Positions 6,402 through 12,251 of a stretch of DNA of 12,251 nucleotides are shown one piece after another. The stretch is from Candidatus Babelota bacterium (lineage in GTDB: Bacteria; Babelota; Babeliae; Babelales; Vermiphilaceae), in contig JABSSP010000015.1 in NCBI GenBank assembly GCA_013213985.1, positions 1 to 12,251 on the forward strand, in the 5' to 3' direction. A model generated the notes under the pieces. It was not told the DNA's origin. It made no database searches and saw only the letters and a list, made by a program, of their open reading frames with translations. The translations under genes and the position numbers were made by a program. The stretch's first letter is position 1. Every line of letters begins with the position of its first letter.

Positions 6402-6722
6402 CTATCTCTTTTTACGAGAAACTCTTCTACGCTTCATAGGTATAGTTTTTCTTTTAGAGGCCGCTTTTTTTCTAACTACACGTTTTTTAGCAGCTTTTCT
6501 AACTACACGTTTCTTAGCAGCTTTTTTAACTACTCTTTTCTTAGCAGCTTTTCTCACTACGCGCTTTTTAGCTTTTTTTCTAACTATTTTTTTCTTAGCA
6601 GTCTTTCTCACTACGCGCTTTTTGGTAGCTTTTCTTTTAACTACTCTTTTCTTAGCAGTCTTTCTCACTGCTCTTTTTTTGGTAGCTTTTTTTCTCGCTA
6701 CCTTCTTCTTTTTGATAGCCAT
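6402..6722 (-). CDS. Histone H1/Hc2-like lysine-arginine repeat protein
   Basis: A 106-residue protein with 40 lysines and 21 arginines (about 58 percent), no aspartate or glutamate, no glycine and no aromatic residue. It is built from imperfect 9-residue repeats of the form KKRVVRKxA; the regular part runs from about residue 5 to 88, followed by a tail KRKTIPMKRRRVSRKKR. Composition and repeats match the C-terminal-domain type of histone H1 and chlamydial Hc2, which bind DNA non-specifically and condense the nucleoid. Nucleoid binding is therefore the likely role; RNA or ribosome association is an alternative. ATG at 6722 has a strong Shine-Dalgarno on this strand (GGGGAGA) about 7 nt upstream. 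It is monocistronic, with the terminator 21 nt past the stop. An extremely low-complexity reading frame kept open, with a good ribosome site, supports a real gene. Confidence 0.85.
   Translation of the reverse strand: MAIKKKKVARKKATKKRAVRKTAKKRVVKRKATKKRVVRKTAKKKIVRKKAKKRVVRKAAKKRVVKKAAKKRVVRKAAKKRVVRKKAASKRKTIPMKRRRVSRKKR
6472..6720 (-). repeat. Coding tandem repeat, 27-bp period
   Basis: On the + strand the element CTAACTACACG or close variants (TTAACTACTCT, CTCACTACGCG) recurs at 6472, 6499, 6526, 6553, 6580, 6607, 6637, 6664 and 6694. The spacing is 27 bases except for two 30-base steps, i.e. one extra codon. About nine copies encode the 9-residue KKRVVRKxA unit of the histone-like protein. 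Whole-codon spacing shows that selection keeps the frame; copy number could vary between strains. Confidence 0.9.
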
Positions 6723-7157
6723 GACTATTCTCCCCTTTTTTAATAGTACTATTGTCTTCTTTATGCTCCCATTTACTATCCGTTTTTATTTCAATTTCAA
6801 TGAAAATAGACATACAGTTATTTTCACCTAATTAAATTTTAAACGATTTTGCAATCGTAAAGCAATGGTTCAGGCCTTTTTTTATATTATTCGATTGTAT
6901 TTTTAAAAAAAATATCTTAATTTTTAATTCAAAGAAGTAGTTCTTTACTATTTCATTAAGCTTTTTTGAATGAAGCCCGATATATAAAAAATTTGAAAAA
7001 AATGTAAAAATTAACTTTTTTTTGTATCGATTTTTTGTGTCCCATCACCATTTTGGGGCAAAAAAAAAGGCAATAAAAATTTAATTATAAAAGAAAGATC
7101 ACGTTTATACCTAAAAAAGTTCCCCTCAAGGGGGCTCATTTGTTAAATAATTTGAAT
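6723..7157. other. AT-rich non-coding stretch between two - strand genes
   Basis: These 435 bases hold no convincing gene on either strand. Near 6723 lies the ribosome site of the histone-like gene, whose promoter should be in 6740-6850, though no clear -35/-10 pair was found. A small inverted repeat ACGATT-TTGC-AATCGT (6843-6858) could be an operator or hairpin. From about 6895 to 7090 the sequence is dominated by A and T runs. The terminator of the alpha/beta hydrolase gene occupies 7113-7134. Confidence 0.6.
7113..7134 (-). terminator. Intrinsic terminator after alpha/beta hydrolase
   Basis: On the - strand CCCC-TTGA-GGGG (complement of 7122-7133) forms a short GC stem, then AAC and six T residues (complement of 7113-7118). 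It lies about 24 nt past the stop of the hydrolase gene. The stem is short but all GC. Confidence 0.6.
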
Positions 7158-8144
7158 CTAGATCGAGTTTCTGAGCTCTTTCTCTGTTGACTGTGAATTT
7201 AAAAAGTCCGCCGCACCTTTTTCTGCTAGAACACTGTCGTGTGGCAGGTTATAAAACTTATTAAATGCATGCATCACATTTTGATATCGAGAACCATCAT
7301 CAGAGGCGAGTAGCTTTGAGTGCTTTCCATGGTCAAGGAGTTGTAAATGAGTATGATTGTGATCACTACCCTTAAGCCTATCATAGAGAGATATCGTACT
7401 CTCTACTGGTACACGCTGGTCTTCATGAGAAGCAACGATCAAGATAGCTAAATCTTTAGGTAGTTTACCTACTACATCAATGGGCCGAATGCCATTTTTG
7501 TTATATCTACCAAATATCATAGAAGCTAAAGTCTTACTGATAACGTCTTCAATTGAACCAAAAGGAGATTCAAGAATAAGAGCCTTTACTTCAGGGTGAT
7601 CATGCTGAGCCATTGTGGTAATAATAGTCGAAGCTCCACGGGACATTCCCGCAAGTACTATCATATCTGCAGTGGAATTAATAAGCTCCTTAACATGTGT
7701 TATAACTTCATTAAGACGGTGAATTTCATTATCTTGAGCCATACTTGTATCTTTATGTTTAAATACCAATTCTATTTTTCCTGAATCAGCAAAATCAAAA
7801 GTCACTACACAATCAGAAGAAATTATATAGTTCAGGTTCGTTCGGATTTTTCTTTTTTTAATTCTGTATTCTTTAATATATTTATATGTTTGACGATGTG
7901 TATCAGCATAGCCATGAACCCATATGGTAATTACATCACTATTTTCAATGGTTTTACCAGGTTTGCATATATGATATACGGCGATGTCTTTTTGATAATA
8001 CAGGTCATTTTTCAGTGTATAATCAGCATAGAGCGTGTATGCAGATTGATTACTTTTCCTCTCTTGGTCTTGAATACTCGCAAGCCCAAGAGTAAAACAT
8101 AGTGTAACAGCTATAAAAAATCGATATAAAGATATTTTTATCAT
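7158..8144 (-). CDS. Exported alpha/beta-hydrolase-fold protein
   Basis: A 328-residue protein with an N-terminal signal peptide (basic MIKISLYR, hydrophobic FFIAVTLCFTLGLAS, likely cleaved near residue 23) and an alpha/beta-hydrolase core. HGYAD (78-82) is the usual oxyanion-loop position. AGMSRGAS (165-172) is the nucleophile elbow GxSxG with S168. VASHEDQRVP (238-246) supplies the acid D242, and LLDHGKHSKLL (269-279) supplies the base (H272, or H275). The ESPFG segment (192-196) and the HEDQRVP context resemble the prolyl-oligopeptidase/BAAT-like hydrolases, so an esterase or peptidase is likely; the substrate cannot be read. It should act in the periplasm or outside. The Shine-Dalgarno is weak. 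It has its own terminator and a plausible promoter, and is divergent from the HD-domain gene, whose product also carries a signal peptide. Confidence 0.85.
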   Translation of the reverse strand: MIKISLYRFFIAVTLCFTLGLASIQDQERKSNQSAYTLYADYTLKNDLYYQKDIAVYHICKPGKTIENSDVITIWVHGYADTHRQTYKYIKEYRIKKRKIRTNLNYIISSDCVVTFDFADSGKIELVFKHKDTSMAQDNEIHRLNEVITHVKELINSTADMIVLAGMSRGASTIITTMAQHDHPEVKALILESPFGSIEDVISKTLASMIFGRYNKNGIRPIDVVGKLPKDLAILIVASHEDQRVPVESTISLYDRLKGSDHNHTHLQLLDHGKHSKLLASDDGSRYQNVMHAFNKFYNLPHDSVLAEKGAADFLNSQSTEKELRNSI

Positions 8145-8220
8145 TCCAATTGTTTCATATTGTATTATTAATCAGTGTTAAATTATTAAATTAAATATAA
8201 ACTTAATCTTAGTTGATTAT

Positions 8221-8249
8221 ATTATAGCATTATTTTTGTCTATTAACAA
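8221..8249 (-). promoter_or_regulatory. Promoter of the alpha/beta hydrolase gene
   Basis: On the - strand TTGTTA (complement of 8244-8249, 4 of 6 matches to TTGACA) is followed after exactly 17 nt by a perfect TATAAT (complement of 8221-8226). A start point near 8214 would leave a leader of about 70 nt. On the other strand of the same 198-nt gap only a TATAAA (8299-8304) without a clear -35 was seen for the HD-domain gene. Confidence 0.5.
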
Positions 8250-8342
8250 TGGTGGGGCTCTAGATGATGGTTGGAATATACGGTTTTTTGGGCTACAGTA
8301 TAAAACATAGCCAGGATAAATCACCTAAATACCAGGAGTAGC

Positions 8343-9422
8343 ATGTTACACAAGTTTATTTTTAGTTTTATTTTTTTGGCTAGCTCTCTGCATGCTAATA
8401 TTGTACCTAATATTATCTTAGATACCTGGTATGGAAAATATACCATCGATGAACCGGTTTTATGTGAATTAATAAAAAGTAAGGCTGTTCAAAGATTAAA
8501 ACACATTAATCAGTATGGCGTACTGGATTATATTATAGCTCCGCAGTATTTTAATCGGTATGACCATTCTATCAGAGTCATGGTTACCTTGCGTCGTTTT
8601 GGCGCATCACTATTGGAACAAATCGCTGGTTTATTGCATGATGTTTCCCATACGGTTTTTTCTCACGTGGGTGATCATGTCTTTAAACAAGTGAGCAATA
8701 AAGATTCATACCAAGATGGGATTCACATATGGTATCTGAACCGAACCGATATTCCTGAAATTTTGAATACACATGGAATAACAATTGCAGATATTGATCA
8801 CAAAGATAATGGTTTTACTATGCTTGAACAGGACTTACCTGACATATGTGCAGATCGCCTTTCATATACCATTGACGGTGGCCTTATTGAACACAAGCTG
8901 ACGTATTATGATATTCGTACCATGCTCGATCATGTACATTTTCAGGATGGGGTCTGGTTTTTCGATGATGTTACAATTGCAAGAAAATTTGCAGATGTGT
9001 CGATGCATCTTCACCTCAATCTATTTAATACCGTGTGGAATTTTGTAATATATGACTGGACTGCTCAGGTATTGTTACGAGCCGTGGAAATAGACTTAAT
9101 AATATTAGATGATATTCATTTTTCAGTAGATGATGTTGTGTGGGATATATTGAACAAAAGTTCTGATAAAGAGATTCAAAAACTTTTATATAAAGCGTAT
9201 AATTATAATGACTTTTTTGCACTCGGTTCGCCAGATGACCAGGATAAATACCTTAAAGGGAAATGTCGCTGCATTGACCCCTTGGTTAAGACGAAAGATG
9301 GATTAAAGCGTTTAGCTGAACTTGATCAAGAATTTGACCTACGATTGAAAGATGTTCAAAAATTAACAAGTGATGGTTGGTATATCAAATATACACAAAG
9401 TAAAAAGAGAACAAATGAGTAA
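8343..9422 (+). CDS. Signal-peptide-bearing HD-domain phosphohydrolase (COG1078/dNTPase-like)
   Basis: A 359-residue protein of the HD superfamily. The metal-binding set is complete: H75 in NRYDHSIRV, H99 and D100 in GLLHDVSHTVFSH, and D171 in DICADRLSY. The spacing and wording (R-Y-x-H-S, LLHDxxHxxFSH, DRLxY) match the COG1078 / SAMHD1-like phosphohydrolases, which remove phosphates from (d)NTPs or related nucleotides. The N-terminus differs from cytosolic relatives: MLHK, a hydrophobic FIFSFIFLASS and a cleavage-like LHA before N19, so export is predicted. The conserved part begins immediately after it (ILDTWYGKYTIDEPVL), so the leader is an addition and not a replaced domain. ATG at 8343 has CAGGAG (8332-8337) about 5 nt upstream. 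The 3' end overlaps proS by 8 nt. Substrate and site of action are unknown; a role on extracellular or host nucleotides is inference. Confidence 0.85.
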   Translation: MLHKFIFSFIFLASSLHANIVPNIILDTWYGKYTIDEPVLCELIKSKAVQRLKHINQYGVLDYIIAPQYFNRYDHSIRVMVTLRRFGASLLEQIAGLLHDVSHTVFSHVGDHVFKQVSNKDSYQDGIHIWYLNRTDIPEILNTHGITIADIDHKDNGFTMLEQDLPDICADRLSYTIDGGLIEHKLTYYDIRTMLDHVHFQDGVWFFDDVTIARKFADVSMHLHLNLFNTVWNFVIYDWTAQVLLRAVEIDLIILDDIHFSVDDVVWDILNKSSDKEIQKLLYKAYNYNDFFALGSPDDQDKYLKGKCRCIDPLVKTKDGLKRLAELDQEFDLRLKDVQKLTSDGWYIKYTQSKKRTNE

Positions 9423-10836
9423 ACTCCCAGATATTAATAAAAATTTTGCCGAATGGTATCAAGAAGTTATTCATCAAGCGGAGCTTGTCGATCACTCGCC
9501 GGTTCGCGGAACTATGGTAGTTCGTCCCTACGGAACTGCAATCTGGGAAAATATAAAAAAAAGAGTAGATCATCGTATTAAAGAAACTGGCCATCACAAT
9601 GCCATGTTTCCTCTTTTTATTCCTGAATCTTTTTTAAAAAAAGAAGCCGACCACGTAAAAGGTTTTGCTCCTGAACTTGCCATTGTTACTCATGCCGGCG
9701 GAAAAAAATTAGAAGATCCTTTAGTTGTGCGTCCGACATCAGAAACTATCATTCACTATATGTTTGCGCGTTGGATAAAATCGTGGCGTGATTTACCACT
9801 AAAAATTAATCAATGGGCCAATGTTGTTCGGTGGGAAATGCGTCCTCGTGCTTTTTTGCGTACAACGGAATTTTTCTGGCAAGAAGGTCATACTGCACAT
9901 GAAACGTATGAAGAAGCTAAAAAAGAAGCTAACCTGATGCTACAAGAATATATTGATTTTGCACATGATTATCTTGCAGTGCCAGTTATTAGCGGCACTA
10001 AATCTGAAGCAGAAAGATTTCCTGGAGCAGACGAAACTCTTACCTTTGAAGCAATTATGCCTGATGGTAAAGCGCTACAGATGGGTACCTCACATTTAAT
10101 TTCTCAAAATTTTGCTCATGCATTTGATATGTCATTTCAAAATAAAGAAGAAAAACTTGAATACCCTCACTTAACAAGTTGGGGAGTTACTACGCGATTA
10201 GTTGGTGCACTTATTATGGTTCACGGAGATCAAAAAGGTCTTGTGTTGCCACCAAAAATTGCTCCAATTCAAGTGGTTATCATTCCCATTTTGAAAAAGG
10301 GTGCGGATAATGAGAAAGTCTTGCAGGCAGCTGAAAAAATAGCACAAGATTTGAAAGTGCGTTCAGTGCGAGTTTTCGTGGATAAAGATGATCATAAAAC
10401 ACCGGGTGCTAAATTTTATCACTGGGAACTTAGGGGTGTACCAATACGCATTGAAATCGGCCCGCGTGATTTGGAAAATAAACAGGTAATGCTTGCCATC
10501 AGAATTGAAAAAGGTAAAGAGGAAGTATTGTTCAATTCTCTTGTTGACCACACGGTTTCAGCGCTTGATAACATTCAAAAAGAATTGTTCAAGCGTGCAC
10601 AAGAGAAAGTAAAAACATTATGGCATAAAGAAGAAAAATTGGCGTCTTTTGGTAAAAAAATGGAAAAAAATGGTGGTCTTTATCAAACTGGTTGGTGTCT
10701 TGCTCCTGCGTGTGAACAAGAACTTAAGAAGTACAAAGCTTCAACACGATGTCTGTTAGATGAAAAAACTTTTGATGTTTGTTTTCATTGTGACCAACCA
10801 AGTAAGACAGATGTACTTGTTGCAAAATCATATTGA
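9415..10836 (+). CDS. proS: Proline--tRNA ligase, archaeal/eukaryotic type
   Basis: Class II synthetase that charges tRNA(Pro) with proline. From ATG 9415 it has 473 residues and lacks the editing insertion of the long bacterial ProRS, matching the short archaeal/eukaryotic and Thermus type. Visible: N-terminal FAEWYQEVIHQAEL and PVRGTMVVRPYG; VVRPTSETI (104-112); motif 2 VVRWEMRP followed by FLRTTEFFWQEGHTAH (137-162); motif 3 GVTTRLVGALIMVHGD (257-272); the anticodon-binding domain (about 285-385). The C-terminal domain has C428, C433, C456 and C459 in zinc-site arrangement and ends with tyrosine (AKSY), a hallmark of this type. In-frame GTG/ATG codons at 9370 and 9373 are upstream alternatives, but the protein family starts at SKLPDINKNFAEWY and AAGAGA (9405-9410) precedes 9415. 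The gene overlaps the HD gene by 8 nt and is followed by a terminator. Confidence 0.96.
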   Translation: MSKLPDINKNFAEWYQEVIHQAELVDHSPVRGTMVVRPYGTAIWENIKKRVDHRIKETGHHNAMFPLFIPESFLKKEADHVKGFAPELAIVTHAGGKKLEDPLVVRPTSETIIHYMFARWIKSWRDLPLKINQWANVVRWEMRPRAFLRTTEFFWQEGHTAHETYEEAKKEANLMLQEYIDFAHDYLAVPVISGTKSEAERFPGADETLTFEAIMPDGKALQMGTSHLISQNFAHAFDMSFQNKEEKLEYPHLTSWGVTTRLVGALIMVHGDQKGLVLPPKIAPIQVVIIPILKKGADNEKVLQAAEKIAQDLKVRSVRVFVDKDDHKTPGAKFYHWELRGVPIRIEIGPRDLENKQVMLAIRIEKGKEEVLFNSLVDHTVSALDNIQKELFKRAQEKVKTLWHKEEKLASFGKKMEKNGGLYQTGWCLAPACEQELKKYKASTRCLLDEKTFDVCFHCDQPSKTDVLVAKSY

Positions 10837-10852
10837 TTCATAACGATTAAAA

Positions 10853-10881
10853 AAAAGGGTCTGTTTAAGGCAGACCTTTTT
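10853..10881 (+). terminator. Intrinsic terminator after proS
   Basis: GGTCTG (10858-10863) pairs with CAGACC (10871-10876) around loop TTTAAGG. The stem extends through a G-U pair and four A-T pairs from the flanking A-run and T-run (to 10853 and 10881). Five T residues end it. It begins 17 nt after the proS stop, and can work on both strands. Confidence 0.8.
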
Positions 10882-10886
10882 AATCC

Positions 10887-10914
10887 TTGAGTAAAGCAGG
10901 TGCTTTGATAGAAT
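10887..10914 (+). promoter_or_regulatory. Candidate promoter for the xerC/D gene
   Basis: TTGAGT (10887-10892, 4 of 6) is followed after 16 nt by TAGAAT (10909-10914, 5 of 6). A start near 10921 gives a leader of about 40 nt. A perfect TATAAT also occurs at 10947-10952, but it overlaps the ribosome site region, has no -35 partner and would leave almost no leader. Confidence 0.4.
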
Positions 10915-10961
10915 AGACTGGTAAAGAGGTAAGAGTGTAAAAAAAGTATAATGAGGTTGCT

Positions 10962-11870
10962 GTGTCCCACCCCAGTTTGACTAAATTTGAAGCCTATCTT
11001 TTAACAGAGCGTCGTGTTTCACTAAACACGTTTGATGCATATAAACGCGATCTTGAACAATTTTTTATTTTTTTAAAATCGTGCAATATTGATGTATCTC
11101 ATGCAAACGTTGATACCGTAAGACAGTTTTTAAAACATCTTACAGAACAAGAAGTAAGCGCGCGAACGCGGTCAAGAAAAATATCATCATTAAAGTCGTT
11201 TTTTACCTATGCAAGTAGGGTTCTGGGTCTTAAAAATATAGCACAAGAAATAATATTTCCCCGTATTAAAAAAAGACTTCCAGAATATCTTCAAGAAAAT
11301 GAAGTAGAACGTTTATTAAAAACAGTGACGCAAGAAGCTGCGCGTGGGGACAAAGAACAACGTAATAAAATTATGCTTTATCTGTTGTATGTTTCTGGCA
11401 TGCGTATTACTGAATTAACAACATTGAAAGTGACTGATATTCATTTTGATACAAGCTTGATTTCTGTAACAGGAAAAGGAGGCAAGGGACGTATGATACC
11501 GGTTCCAAGGCCTATGCTTGATTTTTTACACGAATATCTCAAAACTGCGTATCGTTCTTTTTTAGATGAAAAAAAATATAAAGGTAGTTACTTGTTTCCT
11601 GTAATGTATAAAGGAAAAATCAAACCGATTTCACGGCAATCGTTTTGGTTGATACTAAAAAAAATATGTGTCATTGCGGGAATTAAAAAATCTGTTTCAC
11701 CACATAAACTGCGCCATTCGTTTGCTACACACATGCTAAAACGTGGAGCTGATTTGCGCTCTCTGCAGATGCTTTTGGGACATGAGAATCTTACAACGGT
11801 ACAAATTTATACTCATGTAGAAACAAGTTATTTACGACAAGTTTATGATGCAAAACATCCGAGGGCATAA
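10962..11870 (+). CDS. xerD: Tyrosine recombinase XerD/XerC
   Basis: Site-specific recombinase that, at dif sites near the terminus, resolves chromosome dimers together with FtsK. The product has 302 residues (E. coli XerD 298). The N-terminal SAM-like core-binding domain contains FEAYLLTERRVSLNTFDAYKRDL and ARTRSRKISSLKSFFTYA. The catalytic domain has all six active residues: R148 (SGMRITEL), K172 (GKGGKGR), H248 and R251 (SPHKLRHSFATHML), H274 (LLGHENL) and nucleophile Y283 (TTVQIYTHV), with the spacing of E. coli XerD. The start is GTG 10962, supported by GAGG (10953-10956) 5 nt upstream. Core gene rather than phage integrase: no attachment site, tRNA or phage genes nearby. XerD or XerC cannot be told apart safely, and a single-recombinase system is possible. 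dnaN follows after 88 nt. Confidence 0.9.
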   Translation: MSHPSLTKFEAYLLTERRVSLNTFDAYKRDLEQFFIFLKSCNIDVSHANVDTVRQFLKHLTEQEVSARTRSRKISSLKSFFTYASRVLGLKNIAQEIIFPRIKKRLPEYLQENEVERLLKTVTQEAARGDKEQRNKIMLYLLYVSGMRITELTTLKVTDIHFDTSLISVTGKGGKGRMIPVPRPMLDFLHEYLKTAYRSFLDEKKYKGSYLFPVMYKGKIKPISRQSFWLILKKICVIAGIKKSVSPHKLRHSFATHMLKRGADLRSLQMLLGHENLTTVQIYTHVETSYLRQVYDAKHPRA

Positions 11871-11879
11871 GTTTATTTC

Positions 11880-11907
11880 TTTATATTTCTGTATAAACCA
11901 CTATACT
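11880..11907 (+). promoter_or_regulatory. Candidate promoter for dnaN
   Basis: TTTATA (11880-11885, 4 of 6) and TATACT (11902-11907, 5 of 6) are spaced by 16 nt. The start point would fall near 11914, about 45 nt before the dnaN ATG. In an AT-rich gap such matches arise by chance, and dnaN could instead be read from the xer transcript. Confidence 0.3.
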
Positions 11908-11958
11908 TAATGGTACAACAACTAAGACTAAAAACTATTGGAACAAGGGTATAAAAAT

Positions 11959-12251
11959 ATGAAAGATACGTTCGTTGTTGAACAAAAACCGTTCATATCA
12001 ATTCTTTCTTCTATGCAACCGATATGCAGTAAACGTACAACTGTTGCAACAACAAATTATATTTTGTTTCAACTTGGACACAAGGAATTGGTGTTAAAAT
12101 GTACTGATTTAGAAATCAGTCTGCAGTGTAGCTACACACCAAAAGAACTACATGTTGGTGAACCGCGTTCAATATTAGTTTTTGGTAAGAGAATTTTTGA
12201 TTTAGTTAAAGAACTAGAGGGCGATATTACCTGTACGATAACTAATAATCA
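11959..12251 (+). CDS. dnaN: DNA polymerase III beta sliding clamp, N-terminal part (3' end outside window)
   Basis: The beta clamp encircles DNA and tethers replicative polymerase and repair factors. About 97 residues of the first of three domains are visible: MKDTFVVEQKPFISILSSMQ, an alpha-helix start typical of domain 1, then VATTNYILFQLGHKELVLKCTDLEISLQC, where the TDLE motif is the family mark (TGTDLEMEM in E. coli), and RSILVFGKRIFDLVKEL, matching the VPARKFFDICRGL region of E. coli. ATG at 11959 has AAGGG (11945-11949) about 9 nt upstream. The gene is cut by the window end. dnaA is not immediately upstream here; the neighbour is a Xer recombinase. Confidence 0.93.
   Translation, partial: MKDTFVVEQKPFISILSSMQPICSKRTTVATTNYILFQLGHKELVLKCTDLEISLQCSYTPKELHVGEPRSILVFGKRIFDLVKELEGDITCTITNN

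Noticed and set aside
5376..6439. Overlapping second frame at 6203-6439 past the permease
   Set aside because: It overlaps the EamA gene and the terminator hairpin, and has no independent support.
6472..6720. CRISPR-like regular repeats
   Set aside because: The period is a multiple of three throughout, there are no distinct spacers, and the repeats encode a consistent protein unit.
6622..6831. 69-codon + strand frame predicted as very hydrophobic
   Set aside because: It is the complement of the lysine/arginine repeat gene; reversed AAA/AAG codons give phenylalanine and leucine, so the membrane-like profile is an artefact.

Overview
The window looks like a core-genome stretch of an AT-rich bacterium with a reduced, host-associated lifestyle. 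Best guess: a member of Candidatus Dependentiae (TM6, the Babela group) or a similar protist endosymbiont. This lineage call is inference from four things: compact informational genes, a chlamydial-Hc2-like lysine/arginine repeat protein, an EamA-type importer or exporter, and two envelope-targeted hydrolases. No rRNA, tRNA, CRISPR array or insertion sequence was seen.

Layout. (1) 1-2180, + strand: the 3' part of recA, then infC, rpmI and rplT (IF-3, bL35, bL20), closed by a small terminator hairpin whose loop side carries a perfect TTGACA hexamer. (2) 2234-5353, + strand: a ZapB-like coiled-coil gene overlapping zapA by 4 nt, a 199-nt intergenic region with three strong hairpins, then rny (RNase Y) and ymdB (metallophosphoesterase) 3 nt apart. 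This resembles the infC-rpmI-rplT-pheS-pheT-zapB-zapA-rny-ymdB order of other bacteria, but without pheST. (3) 5376-6722: an EamA-family permease (+) convergent with a repeat-built histone-H1-like gene (-), sharing one 14-bp terminator stem. (4) 6723-7157: an AT-rich stretch without a convincing gene. (5) 7158-9422: two divergent genes whose products both carry signal peptides, an alpha/beta hydrolase (-) and an HD-domain phosphohydrolase of the dNTPase-like COG1078 type (+). (6) 9415-12251, + strand: proS of the archaeal/eukaryotic type overlapping the HD gene by 8 nt, a terminator, a XerC/D tyrosine recombinase, and the start of dnaN.

How they fit together. Most genes are housekeeping: recombination, translation, Z-ring assembly, RNA turnover, proline charging, chromosome dimer resolution and replication. 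The accessory content sits at 5376-9422. There a permease, a putative nucleoid-condensing protein and two exported hydrolases would fit exchange with, or action on, a host cell. The exported HD phosphohydrolase is the most unexpected gene, because its relatives act on intracellular nucleotides. The zapA-rny intergenic region is the most unexpected non-coding element.
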